64,000 bases of DNA, taken from the NCBI RefSeq assembly GCF_019455385.1, contig NZ_JACOFR010000014.1, positions 119,954 to 183,953 on the forward strand. Reading direction: 5' to 3'. The notes beneath the pieces were generated by a model. The model was not told the DNA's origin and ran no database searches. It saw nothing but the letters and a program-made list of their open reading frames with translations. A program made the position numbers and the translations under genes. Numbering within the stretch: the stretch's first letter is position 1; every line of letters begins with the position of its first letter. The stretch comes from Bradyrhizobium sp. BR 10289 (GTDB lineage Bacteria > Pseudomonadota > Alphaproteobacteria > Rhizobiales > Xanthobacteraceae). This document shows positions 6,857 to 15,701 of this stretch, one piece after another.

Positions 6857-9724
6857 ATGACGTCGACCCGCGACAACGAACCTGGTGCACGCCACGAAGA
6901 GGCTCCGCAGGCCCTGGTCGTGCTCGGCCAGCTTGCGCTCGACCACATGGAACAGGGCGTCTGCGTCTACGACGCCGACAACAGGATCGTGCTGGTCAAC
7001 CGGCGCTATCTCGACCTGTTCAACATGTCGGCCGAGATCGTGCAGGTCGGCACGCGCTATCGCGACGTGCTCGGCCACAGCGTTGTGCTCGGCAATATCC
7101 CGGCAAGCGAAGTCGATGCGCTCTACGCCTCGCGGATCGCATTGATCGCGGCCGGCAAACCCTTCCGTACCCGCCAGACGCTGCCAAGCGGCCTTGTCAT
7201 CACGCTCGAGCTGAAGCCGCTTCCCGGCGGCGGCTGGATGACGATCTGCGACGACGTCAGCCGCCTCGCCCGGCTCGAGGCGGACTTGCGCGTACAGACC
7301 GAGCGCAGCCAGCATGCGCTCGCCAACATGTCGCACGGTCTCATCATGTATGACGCCGACAGCCGCATCGTCGTCTGCAACCAACGCTTCCTCAACCTGT
7401 ACAACCTCGACCCCGAGATCGTGAAGCCGGGCGTCTCGCACAGTACCGCCCTCGATCACTGGCTGTCGCGCGGCAATTTGCCGGGCATGTCGGCGGACGA
7501 ATTCCACGAGATGCGGCTGGAGGACGTGCGCGGCAGGAAGGCAAAGACCCTGCTGGTCATGCGCTATGACGGGCGGATGGTGCAGTCGGTTTCCCGCTTC
7601 CTGCCGGACGGCGGCTGGGTCACCGTACACGAAGACGTCACCGAGCGGTTGCAATACGAGGAGACGCTGCGGCAGCAGAACGTCCTCCTCGACGCGGCGC
7701 TGGAGAACATGGCGCACGGGCTCGCCTTCTACGACAGCGACATGCGCCTGCGCATCTGCAACACCACTTATCGCAAGATCTACCGGCTGTCGCCGGAGGA
7801 GACCAGGCCCGGCACGCATCTCGGCGAGCTGATCGAGCGATCGATGGCGAATGGCGCGTTCTCGTCGGAATACACCCCGCAGCAGATCCTGGAATCTGCT
7901 CGCGCCCGGATCGCGAGCCGCGATTCGTCTCCGATACGCCGGAACATGACCAACGACACCGTGATCTCGGTGCGCTATTGCGCGCTGGCCGAGGGCGGCT
8001 TCGTCGCCACCTACGAGGACATCACCGACCGCGAGCACGCGATCGAGGAGCTGAGCGAGCAATATCGCCGCTTCGACGCGGCGCTGAACAACATGAGCCA
8101 GGGCCTGTGCATGCTCGATTCGAGCCTGCGCGTGATCGTCTGCAACCGCCGCTACATCGAGATGTACGGCCTGTCGCCCGACATCGTGAAGCCCGGCGTC
8201 TCGATGCGCGAGATCATGGAGCACAGCTGCTCGCTCGGCATCCATCCGAACATGACGGGTGCAAAACTCTATGCCGATTACGTCGAGCGGCTCCGCGAGG
8301 GCGAGCACACGCTGCACCGCCATTTGAGCGATGGCCGCATCATCAAGCTCAACCACAAGCGGATGGAGCTCGGCGGCTGGGTCGTCACCTATGAGGACGT
8401 CACCGAGCGCCACAAGGCGCAAGCCCGCGTCGCGCACATGGCGCGGCACGATTCGCTCACTGACCTGCCCAACCGCACGCTGTTCCGCGAGAAGATGGGC
8501 GAGGGACTGAACCAGGTCGCGATCGCCGGCGGCGCGATGGCTGTGCTGTATTTCGACCTCGACAATTTCAAGACCGTCAACGACCGCCTCGGCCATGCCG
8601 CCGGCGACCGGCTGCTGCGCTGGGTCGCCGCGCGGCTGAAGGAGAACGTCGGCGAGCACGACACCGTCGCGCGCCTCGGCGGCGATGAGTTCGCCGTGCT
8701 CCAGCGCGGACCGCAGCCGCAATCGGCAGAACGGCTCGCCCGCCGCCTGGTCGACATCATCGGCCATCCGCCGCTGCTGGAAAACCAGTCGGTCCATGTC
8801 GGCGTCTCCGTCGGCATCGCGATCGCACCCGATCACGGCCTGGATGCCGACGAGCTGATGAAATGTGCCGATCTTGCGCTGTACCAGGCCAAGGCCAGGG
8901 GACGCGGTGTCTATCAGCTGTTCGAGCCCGAGATGGAGGAACAGGCGCGCAGCCGGCACGCACTGGAGCACGATCTGCGCGGCGCGCTGGAGGCCAACCA
9001 ATTCCATCTGGTGTTCCAGCCGCAGGTGCGGCTCGACACTACCAAACTCACCGGCTTCGAAGCGCTGCTGCGCTGGAAGCATCCCTCGCGCGGCTTCGTC
9101 TCGCCGGCCGAATTCATTCCGATCGCCGAAGAGAACGGGCTGATCGTCCCGATCGGCGAATGGGTGCTGCGCACGGCCTGCGCGATGGCCGCCTCATGGC
9201 CTGATGTCAGCGTCGCCGTCAACCTGTCACCGGTGCAGTTCCGCTCGCGCGGGCTGGTGACGATGGTCACGAGCGCGCTCGCGGAGGCCGGCCTGGCGCC
9301 GCAACGGCTCGAGCTCGAGGTCACCGAGACCGCGCTGCTCGACGACAGCGAGGCGACGATCGGGATCCTGCACCAGCTCCGCGCGCTCGGCGTGCGCGTC
9401 AGTCTCGACGATTTCGGCGTCGGCTATTCCTCACTCAGTTACTTGCGCAAGTTTCCGTTCGATCGCATCAAGATCGACCGCTCCTTCGTCGGCACGCTCG
9501 GCGAGAGCCCGGAGAGTGTCGCGATCGTCCGCACCATTGCCAGCCTCGGCTCGGTGCTTGGGGTCGAGACGACGGCGGAAGGCGTCGAGACGGCCGAGCA
9601 GCTCGACTTCGTCCGCGAATGCGGCTGCACCGCGGTGCAGGGCTATTATTTCGGCAAGCCCTGCCCGGCGGCCGAAGTCGGACGTACGATCGAGACGCTG
9701 AACGCAGTCCGCCGGGTGGCCTGA
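6857..9724 (+). CDS. Four-PAS diguanylate cyclase/phosphodiesterase (GGDEF-EAL)
   Basis: This 955-residue protein has no obvious membrane segment. Four tandem PAS-type repeats fill roughly residues 25-520, each with a pattern like ALENMAHGLAFYDSD followed by a V-CN-RY helix start. A GGDEF domain with intact RLGGDEF (about residue 608) and an EAL domain (FEALLRW about 735, DDFGVGYSSLSYL, KIDRSFV, AEGVETAEQL) follow. The inhibitory RxxD I-site expected five residues before GGDEF reads GEHD, so product inhibition is probably absent. Both c-di-GMP synthesis and hydrolysis are possible. A convergent second c-di-GMP protein ends about 100 bp away. The signal sensed by the PAS array is unknown. Confidence 0.95.
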   Translation: MTSTRDNEPGARHEEAPQALVVLGQLALDHMEQGVCVYDADNRIVLVNRRYLDLFNMSAEIVQVGTRYRDVLGHSVVLGNIPASEVDALYASRIALIAAGKPFRTRQTLPSGLVITLELKPLPGGGWMTICDDVSRLARLEADLRVQTERSQHALANMSHGLIMYDADSRIVVCNQRFLNLYNLDPEIVKPGVSHSTALDHWLSRGNLPGMSADEFHEMRLEDVRGRKAKTLLVMRYDGRMVQSVSRFLPDGGWVTVHEDVTERLQYEETLRQQNVLLDAALENMAHGLAFYDSDMRLRICNTTYRKIYRLSPEETRPGTHLGELIERSMANGAFSSEYTPQQILESARARIASRDSSPIRRNMTNDTVISVRYCALAEGGFVATYEDITDREHAIEELSEQYRRFDAALNNMSQGLCMLDSSLRVIVCNRRYIEMYGLSPDIVKPGVSMREIMEHSCSLGIHPNMTGAKLYADYVERLREGEHTLHRHLSDGRIIKLNHKRMELGGWVVTYEDVTERHKAQARVAHMARHDSLTDLPNRTLFREKMGEGLNQVAIAGGAMAVLYFDLDNFKTVNDRLGHAAGDRLLRWVAARLKENVGEHDTVARLGGDEFAVLQRGPQPQSAERLARRLVDIIGHPPLLENQSVHVGVSVGIAIAPDHGLDADELMKCADLALYQAKARGRGVYQLFEPEMEEQARSRHALEHDLRGALEANQFHLVFQPQVRLDTTKLTGFEALLRWKHPSRGFVSPAEFIPIAEENGLIVPIGEWVLRTACAMAASWPDVSVAVNLSPVQFRSRGLVTMVTSALAEAGLAPQRLELEVTETALLDDSEATIGILHQLRALGVRVSLDDFGVGYSSLSYLRKFPFDRIKIDRSFVGTLGESPESVAIVRTIASLGSVLGVETTAEGVETAEQLDFVRECGCTAVQGYYFGKPCPAAEVGRTIETLNAVRRVA

Positions 9725-9751
9725 ATTTGAAAACAACCCCATGCACAGTAG
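9724..9751 (+). repeat. Dispersed 28-nt repeat, copy 1
   Basis: The block beginning AATTTGAAAAC and ending ATGCACAGTAG starts on the last base of the stop codon of the GGDEF-EAL gene. The same block, with one extra C, occurs at 49038-49066, also just after the stop of a plus-strand gene. The shared 23-base core, from GAAAAC to CAGTAG, is identical in both copies. Confidence 0.7.
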
Positions 9752-9832
9752 AGCGGGGATTGATTTCAAAGGAGAAATTCATGGAGGCGGCGGGCGCCGC
9801 GGAGCCGCGCGCTTGCCGGTGCCCATGACCGC

Positions 9833-11569
9833 TCAGCTTGCCGCCGGCAGCGCGCTGTCCGGCGCCGCGCCCCACGGACGCTCGGCCGAGGCGAGGCCGA
9901 TCAGGCGGCCCTGGATGTAATCGCAGCCCCAGTCGCGCAGCATGCTCGCTGCTTCCTCATCCTGCACCCATTCGGCCACGGTCTTGATGTCGAGGCGGCG
10001 GGCGAGGTCGATCAGGGTCTGCACAAAGGCGCGATCGTCGGCGGACCGCGGGATGTTCTGCACGAAGGCGCCGTCGATCTTGACGATGTCCACGCCGAGC
10101 TTGCGCAAGTTCCGGAATGAGGTGTAGCCGGCGCCGAAATCGTCGATGGCGATGCGGCTGCCAAAGTTCTTCAGCCGGGTGACGAAGCCGCGGACATCGT
10201 CGATGTCCTGGATCGCGACAGTCTCGGTGATCTCGACGATCAGACGTTCGGCAACGCCGGGATGCGCCTGCATGAGCGATTCGATTCCGGCCCACCAGTC
10301 CGGATCCATGGTGGTGTCCGGCGAGATGTTGAGGCTGAGACTGACATGCGGCGCCGCCGCGAGTTCGGCAACGACGAGCTCGAGCACGCGGTGATCGACC
10401 AGGCGGATCAGACCGAGCCGTTCGGCGACCGGCACGATGTCGGGTGCGAGCAGCACCTGGCCGTCGCCCTGGTCCATCCGCACGAGGCATTCGTGGAAGG
10501 CGCGCTCGCGTGAGGCGGCCGTGACCACCGGCTCATAGGCGAGCTTGATGCGGCGCTCGTTCAGCGCGGTGACGATCTCATCGGTGACGCGGATGTTGAC
10601 GCGGCGCTGCGCATCGCGCGCGGGATCCGGACGCCACGCCGCAAACGAGCCGGCGCGGCGACGCTTGGCGGCGTCCAGCGTCTCATGGGCGCGGTTGACC
10701 GCCTCGTCGGTGTTGCGTGCATAGCGCGGCAGGCTCACCGCGCCGATCGAGGCCGTGACCGAGACCGGACCTGATCTGGTCGGCACCACCTCGTCGCGGA
10801 TGCCGGCGAGGAAACGCTCGGCGGCGACATTCATGTCGTCGATCGTGCAGTTCTTCAGGATCAGGCCGAACTTGTTGCCGGAGAAGCGCCCGAGCACGTC
10901 GCCGCCACGCAGGCGTGCACGGATGCGCTTGGCGATATCGAGGATCACGGCATCGGCGACATCGAAGCCGAAGGCGTCGTTGACGCGGGCGAGATGATCG
11001 ATGCCGACCAGCATGAAAGCTGCGGTCGAGCGGAAACGGCTGGTCTCCTCGATCGCCTCGGCCAGCGCCGCGATCAGATGCGAGCGGTTGAGCTCACCGG
11101 TGAGCGGATCGAGCCGGGCTTGCTTGCTCAGCTCTTCGTCGCGGGCGTGGCGCTCATTGTTGATGCGGACGGAGCCGATCGCGCGCGTGGGGCGTCCGTC
11201 GGGGCCGGCGAACCAGCGGCCGGTCTCCTCGATCCAGATCACGGGATCGGAGGCGCTCATGCGCACGCCGTACTCGACCCGGTAGGGCGTGCCGTCGGCG
11301 CCGTGCACGGCGGAAGTCTGCGCCAGCGCCGCGGTCCGCAAGCCTTGCGCGGGCTCGATCAGCTTGGCGAATTCGGCACCGGTCGCGAACCGCTCGGCGG
11401 GGATGCCGGGGAAGACCGCGCCGAGCTGCTCGCCCCAGACGATGACGTCGCTGGCGATGTCCCAGGCAAACACGGCCTGACCGAGCGCGGCGAGGATGTC
11501 GGAGGCTTGCGGCAATGCAGGGGTCAAAATCGCCTCGTTTCGGGACAGCGGAGAGTCCTGAGCCGGCAC
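9833..11569 (-). CDS. PAS-degenerate GGDEF-EAL c-di-GMP phosphodiesterase/receptor
   Basis: The protein of up to 578 residues has an N-terminal PAS-like region, a GGDEF domain and an EAL domain. The GGDEF signature is replaced by SGNKF, so cyclase activity should be lost, yet the RxxD I-site (RGGD, five residues upstream) is kept, suggesting c-di-GMP or GTP binding as a regulatory input. The EAL domain has AFHECLVRM (catalytic Glu kept), EITETVAI, AIDDFGAGYTS and VKIDGAFV, but AEWVQ where AEGVE is usual. The GTG at 11569 lacks a ribosome site; a TTG at 11527 preceded by GAGG is a good alternative start, giving 564 residues. It converges with the four-PAS gene. Confidence 0.92.
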   Translation of the reverse strand: MPAQDSPLSRNEAILTPALPQASDILAALGQAVFAWDIASDVIVWGEQLGAVFPGIPAERFATGAEFAKLIEPAQGLRTAALAQTSAVHGADGTPYRVEYGVRMSASDPVIWIEETGRWFAGPDGRPTRAIGSVRINNERHARDEELSKQARLDPLTGELNRSHLIAALAEAIEETSRFRSTAAFMLVGIDHLARVNDAFGFDVADAVILDIAKRIRARLRGGDVLGRFSGNKFGLILKNCTIDDMNVAAERFLAGIRDEVVPTRSGPVSVTASIGAVSLPRYARNTDEAVNRAHETLDAAKRRRAGSFAAWRPDPARDAQRRVNIRVTDEIVTALNERRIKLAYEPVVTAASRERAFHECLVRMDQGDGQVLLAPDIVPVAERLGLIRLVDHRVLELVVAELAAAPHVSLSLNISPDTTMDPDWWAGIESLMQAHPGVAERLIVEITETVAIQDIDDVRGFVTRLKNFGSRIAIDDFGAGYTSFRNLRKLGVDIVKIDGAFVQNIPRSADDRAFVQTLIDLARRLDIKTVAEWVQDEEAASMLRDWGCDYIQGRLIGLASAERPWGAAPDSALPAAS

Positions 11570-11749
11570 AGGATACGGCCAGATTCGCCCTTGACCCTAG
11601 GCAAAGTTGATAAACAATTTGGAAACCACGTTGTGAACGGCCCCGGGAACCAAGCCGGCCCGTCCGGCATAGGCCTTGCGAGTACTGACACGCACCGGCG
11701 GCGCGCGTCCCGAAACGCGACAGGCCTCGCCGGATCAACGGTGATTGCG

Positions 11750-12010
11750 ATGTTGGGTACGGATCAAGCAGACGAGACGGCAGGCAGCATGGGCACGGCC
11801 CTGGTGCCGATGGTCCCGATGTTGCAGTGGGTGAACAAGGGCCCGTTGCCCCGCCCCAATTCGAGCTTCGTCACCCAGCTCATCGCCAATGCCGAACACG
11901 TGCCGCAGACGACCCGGCTCCGCCGTGCCTCCTCCGCGGATGCGCTGTTGGCCTATGGCAGCAGGCGCCCGCTCGGAAGCGTCAGCGCGCGCACGCGGCA
12001 GGTGGCTTAA
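11750..12010 (+). CDS. Small hypothetical protein
   Basis: This 86-residue frame ends with a basic, Arg-rich half: SFVTQLIANAEHVPQTTRLR, then RASSADALLAYGSRR. I recall short uncharacterised proteins with the same FVTQLIA, PQTR-LRRA and DA-AY pattern in Bradyrhizobium genomes, which makes this more credible than a chance frame. The start is uncertain: GTG at 11741, ATG at 11750 and ATG at 11789 are all in frame and none has a strong ribosome site. It has no signal peptide or membrane segment. The upstream 180 bp back to the minus-strand c-di-GMP gene would hold a divergent promoter. Function unknown. Confidence 0.55.
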   Translation: MLGTDQADETAGSMGTALVPMVPMLQWVNKGPLPRPNSSFVTQLIANAEHVPQTTRLRRASSADALLAYGSRRPLGSVSARTRQVA

Positions 12011-12186
12011 GAGCGATTTGAGGCGCTCCTTGGCCGCTCGGCAGGCTCGAAGTGCTTCCTGGCCACATGTGGTCGTTCGCCGAATTGTTGTGCCGGAAGG
12101 GACCGTTCTGCCGACTCGAGCGCGATGCCGAGCGTGATCAGCACTTAGCCGGCGGTAGGCAGCGGCAGCTCAGATTGTGCGCCTGA

Positions 12187-12585
12187 CTATGCCGTCGTGG
12201 GCCATGTCCAAGATAGGTGCGAGCGGCCCCGGATCGCCGTGACCCGCAACTCACCTCGGTCAACAGCCTCGGCCAGCGTCCGGCGATAGATGGGGTCGGC
12301 GCTGAACAGCAGGTTGAGCCGCAGCGCGGTTGGACCGGTCACCTCAATCACGACGTCCGCTGTTTCGTCAGCACCGACGCCCGTTCGGCAGGCAAGGGCC
12401 CCGTCATCAACATCGACACGTAGACCTTGGCAAAACCCATTTTCGAGCTTTGCGCCGTTTATGTATCGCTCGATGATCGACATGCACAGGCTTGGGGGAA
12501 GCCCGCGTTGGGCTGCAGCCTTGACGATCTCGTCACCCACCATGTCGAACCAGACGAGGCTGCCCTGCGGCAATTTCCCGGTCAC
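12187..12585 (-). CDS. Hypothetical protein translationally coupled to an oxidoreductase
   Basis: This 132-residue soluble protein of unknown family starts with GTG at 12585, and the start overlaps the stop of the upstream oxidoreductase as GTGA, a four-base overlap that usually means coupled translation. It contains WFDMVGDEIVKAAAQRGLP, a segment VVIEVTGPTALRLNLLF, and a Trp-containing tail. No catalytic motif is evident. The coupling suggests a role with the oxidoreductase, perhaps on the same substrate; nothing more can be said from the sequence. Confidence 0.6.
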   Translation of the reverse strand: MTGKLPQGSLVWFDMVGDEIVKAAAQRGLPPSLCMSIIERYINGAKLENGFCQGLRVDVDDGALACRTGVGADETADVVIEVTGPTALRLNLLFSADPIYRRTLAEAVDRGELRVTAIRGRSHLSWTWPTTA

Positions 12586-13607
12586 GCGCTGCGTACCGTC
12601 AGGACGATTTTGCCCTGGATGCTGCCTTGCATGGCGCGCCCGTGCGCGCGCCATGCCTCTTCCAGCGGGTAGCTGCTGTCCAACACGACACGCACTGTGC
12701 CATCCTCAAGCAATCGGCCAGCTTCCGCGAGCTGAGGGCCATTGGAACGAACCTGGGTCGATGAAACGGTAATACCCTGCGCGCGCGCCTGCTCGTGACC
12801 GGCAAAGCCGAGCGGGTTGACCAGGAACAGCGCGCCGCCCGGCTTCAGGATGCGCAGGAAGCGCTCCATGTTCACGCCGCCGACAGCGTCGACCACAAGG
12901 TCCGCATCACAAACCGACTCATCAGCCGCTTGCCTAGTATAATCTATGAATTGATCCGCCCCCAACTGCTGCATCAACGCCTCGTTCTTGGCCGAGGCCA
13001 CGGCGATGACGCGCGCACCCTGCCATTTCGCGAGCTGTACAAGGAGGTGGCCAACACCGCCGCTGGCGCCATTCACCACCACCGTCTTGCCGGCGAGCAG
13101 CACCGGCTGGTGCGGGTATGGCTGAAACGGGTTGGGCGCATCGTGTCCGACCTCGATCAGAAACTGCCAGGCGGTCAGCAGCGACATCGGGGCGCCGGCC
13201 GCCTGCGCATGATCGACCGCGACGGGCTTATGCGCCAGCTCGGACGCCGCGACGGGCACGAATTCCGCATAGGCGCCACTGCCCTTCATCAGGTCTGCGG
13301 GGAAGCGCACCATCGAGAATACGGCATCTCCCGGAGCGAAGCCGGTTACGTCATCCGCGACCGCTTCGACCGTGCCCGACACGTCCGTGCCGATGATGAG
13401 CGGGAACACCGGGTCGGGACGCCATTCGGGCGGCAGGGCGCGGTAACCGTCGCGCAGATACAGATCGGGCGGATTGAGGCTGGCCGCGTGGACACGCACC
13501 AGCACCTCACCCGAGGCGATGGTCGGCTTTGGCGCATCTTCATACGTCAGCACCTCCGGCCCGCCGAACGCATGCAGCCGGACCGCCTTCATCAACTCGC
13601 TCATCAT
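12582..13607 (-). CDS. NAD(P)-dependent quinone oxidoreductase-like enzyme (MDR superfamily)
   Basis: This 341-residue medium-chain dehydrogenase/reductase has the GroES-like N-terminal domain (AFGGPEVLTYEDAPKP, HAASLNPPDLYLRDG) and a Rossmann domain with VVVNGASGGVGHLLVQLAKW, followed by the NADPH-favouring segment VIAVASAKN. The catalytic-zinc Cys and the structural-zinc Cys cluster of alcohol dehydrogenases are absent, so it belongs with the zinc-free zeta-crystallin/QOR branch. The start is fixed by GGAGACGAG immediately before ATGATG. It is divergent from a LysR gene (91-bp gap), the classical arrangement for LysR control, and overlaps a small gene at its 3' end. The natural substrate is not known. 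Confidence 0.9.
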   Translation of the reverse strand: MMSELMKAVRLHAFGGPEVLTYEDAPKPTIASGEVLVRVHAASLNPPDLYLRDGYRALPPEWRPDPVFPLIIGTDVSGTVEAVADDVTGFAPGDAVFSMVRFPADLMKGSGAYAEFVPVAASELAHKPVAVDHAQAAGAPMSLLTAWQFLIEVGHDAPNPFQPYPHQPVLLAGKTVVVNGASGGVGHLLVQLAKWQGARVIAVASAKNEALMQQLGADQFIDYTRQAADESVCDADLVVDAVGGVNMERFLRILKPGGALFLVNPLGFAGHEQARAQGITVSSTQVRSNGPQLAEAGRLLEDGTVRVVLDSSYPLEEAWRAHGRAMQGSIQGKIVLTVRSA

Positions 13608-13697
13608 CTCGTCTCCGCGCTTGTAGCCGTCATTGCCGAGGAGGTAGCGCGTGGCAGGAAGCTTGATAATGCCGCGGCAACTCGCTTGAGTAGTGCC

Positions 13698-14615
13698 ATG
13701 AAGGAACGAATGTCCTTGGACCGCCTCACCGGCCTGATTGCTTTCGCGCGCGCGGGCTCGCTTGGCAGCTATGCGGCTGCGGCTCGTGCGCTCGGGATCA
13801 CGCCATCGGCGGTCAGCAAGAGCGTTCAACGCCTGGAGCACCAGCTCGGGGTCGCTTTGTTCACCCGCACCACGCGCTCGCTGGCGCTCACCTCCGAGGG
13901 ACGCGATCTGCATGAGCGTGCTCTGCGCCTGCTTCGCGACGCCGAAGAGATCGAACAGGCGGCGGCGCGTACGCGGTCCGAGCCGGCGGGAATCCTGCGC
14001 ATCGCCGCCTCATTCCCGGTCGGCCTGCACCTGATCGCACCGATGCTGCCCACCTTTCGCAGTCAATACCCCGCCGTCACGATCGACTTGCGGCTCGACG
14101 ATCGCCACGTCGACTTGGTCGAAGAGGGGATCGACGTTGCGATCCGTATTGGCGAGCTGGCGGACTCACGGCTGCTGTCCCGCCGCCTCGCGCCATTGCG
14201 GCTTTGTGCCTATGCTTCTCCCGCTTACCTCTCCACACGAGGTACACCGCACCATCCGGACGAGCTGGCAGATCATGACACCGTCAACCTGCGGTATCAG
14301 AGCAGCGGGCAGCTGTTCCGTTGGCCCTTCCGTATTGGCGAGCGAGAGATCGAGATCGTGCCCGCTTCGGCCATCGTCGTTGACGCGAGCGATGCGGTGA
14401 TTGCGGCAGTGGCAGCGGGCGGCGGAATCGGCATGGCGGCTAGCTTCGCTGCCGCGCGGTATGTTGCGCGCGGCGAGTTGGCGCCGGTGCTGGCGGCCCA
14501 CGCCGTGGATGGTGACGCACTCACCGCCCTTTGGCCGGAGAGCCGGCGAGCGAACCCTGCTGTCCGGACATTCGTCTCGGCGCTGGCAAAGCACTCCCAG
14601 GCGCCTGCTGCCTGA
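13698..14615 (+). CDS. LysR family transcriptional regulator
   Basis: This 305-residue regulator has an N-terminal winged helix-turn-helix (LGSYAAAARALGITPSAVSK, then RLEHQLGVALFTRTTRSL) and a C-terminal periplasmic-binding-protein-like effector domain from about residue 95. The fold and length are standard. A second ATG at 13710 is preceded by AAGGA and may be the true start, removing four residues. The gene diverges from the quinone-oxidoreductase gene and probably controls it from the shared 90-bp region (inference from the common LysR layout). The ligand is unknown. Confidence 0.93.
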   Translation: MKERMSLDRLTGLIAFARAGSLGSYAAAARALGITPSAVSKSVQRLEHQLGVALFTRTTRSLALTSEGRDLHERALRLLRDAEEIEQAAARTRSEPAGILRIAASFPVGLHLIAPMLPTFRSQYPAVTIDLRLDDRHVDLVEEGIDVAIRIGELADSRLLSRRLAPLRLCAYASPAYLSTRGTPHHPDELADHDTVNLRYQSSGQLFRWPFRIGEREIEIVPASAIVVDASDAVIAAVAAGGGIGMAASFAAARYVARGELAPVLAAHAVDGDALTALWPESRRANPAVRTFVSALAKHSQAPAA

Positions 14616-14790
14616 GCGCAACGCTTGCCAACGGCGACAACCAATAGTCAGCGGCTAGAACTTGTCGAACCTCTATGTCCCACCTGCGCCTGTCGGCGGA
14701 GAGCGACCCAATCAACGCCGCTCGTTGGCGAAGGTCTGAACGGCGGCTCCCGTCCAGGCCCGCCAACTGTCTCATGCGCGGAGAGAGGCC

Positions 14791-14857
14791 CCTCACCCCA
14801 AACCCTCTCAGCGCGAGCGAAGCTCGTCGCGGCCCCCGTAAGAACGGGGCGAGGGAG
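14791..14857. repeat. Palindromic intergenic repeat (class A, copy 1)
   Basis: A degraded member of the class bounded by CCTCACC and GAGGGAG, with GTAAGAACGGGGCGAGGGAG at its right end; compare 17801, 21680, 30711 and 40291. It lies in the gap between LysR and the convergent membrane protein gene. Confidence 0.55.
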
Positions 14858-14895
14858 CGCACCGGCGCCGGGGTGACAGAGCTAAGCTCGAAAGA

Positions 14896-15543
14896 TCAGC
14901 GCGGCGCGTCGGGAGAGGACGGCGTGCCGTTGCCCGGCTGCAGATGCGGCGAGGGAATTTCCGGCGAGGGTGCGGGGACCGGCTTCGGCGCGGGATGATC
15001 CATCAGCACGGATTCGGCAACGGACTGCGCGGAAGGTGCGGGCGGCACCACGGGGGCGGCTTGCGGCGCGGGCACCGGCGCGAACTTGGGCTCGACCGCG
15101 GCTTCATCGGCCGGCGGTTCGGCCTGACGCCTGGACTTGCGCGGCACCGGCACTGTGGTCTCGGCAACATAAGTGATGCGGCGGCGCGTGCGCTGGGCGA
15201 TGCCGCCGAGGAAATCGGCCATCGCGAGCAGCACCAGCAGGAAATAGGTGGAGTTGCCGAATTTGGGCCACATCACGAATTCGGCCGCGGCCGCGCCGAA
15301 TATGATCAGCGACAGCAGATGGTCCATCAGGAATTTCGATCCGGGCCGCGCGCCTTTGACCACCTCGAGCAGCAGCAGCAAGATACCGAGCGCCAGCATC
15401 AAATCGGCGAGCGTGACCGGCCAGGCCTCGCCCGTGATCATCGGCACCTTGAACAGCACGTCCGTGAACGACACGCTGGGCATCAGGAAGGCGATGATGT
15501 TGTAGACCGCGAGCGGAATCAGGAGCAGCGGGAAACCGACCAT
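14896..15543 (-). CDS. Membrane protein with proline-rich cytoplasmic tail
   Basis: The 215-residue protein has about four transmembrane segments in its first 120 residues (MVGFPLLLIPLAVYNIIAFL, a second in LADLMLALGILLLLLEVV, then HLLSLIIFGAAAAEFVMW and STYFLLVLLAMADFLGGI), followed by a basic linker RTRRR and a tail of about 85 residues rich in Pro, Ala and Glu. The ATG at 15543 follows AGAAGG; a longer start at 15624 would add a non-hydrophobic leader. No family was recognised. It lies downstream of rpmF on the same strand, 158 bp away. Confidence 0.75.
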   Translation of the reverse strand: MVGFPLLLIPLAVYNIIAFLMPSVSFTDVLFKVPMITGEAWPVTLADLMLALGILLLLLEVVKGARPGSKFLMDHLLSLIIFGAAAAEFVMWPKFGNSTYFLLVLLAMADFLGGIAQRTRRRITYVAETTVPVPRKSRRQAEPPADEAAVEPKFAPVPAPQAAPVVPPAPSAQSVAESVLMDHPAPKPVPAPSPEIPSPHLQPGNGTPSSPDAPR

Positions 15544-15701
15544 CGGCGAAATGCCTTCTCGATCAAGATATCCAGACAGAACAATGCAGCGGCGAAGCAT
15601 TCGCTCCGCCGCCGTCACCGTCATATCTCATGGGCTGGCCGAAATCAGGCAGGTCACGTCATCCTGATTGAGGATAACCCTGCCCGGAGAAGAGTCCGAC
15701 C

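Noticed and set aside
6770..9082. 770-residue minus-strand open frame opposite the four-PAS gene
   Set aside because: Repetitive composition merely reflects the PAS repeats on the real strand.
10994..12010. 338-residue plus-strand frame
   Set aside because: Most of it is antisense to the EAL gene; only the last 86 codons look protein-like and were annotated separately.
12795..13697. Long N-terminal extension of the LysR frame
   Set aside because: The extension is antisense to the oxidoreductase gene; the LysR helix-turn-helix begins at the ATG near 13698-13710.
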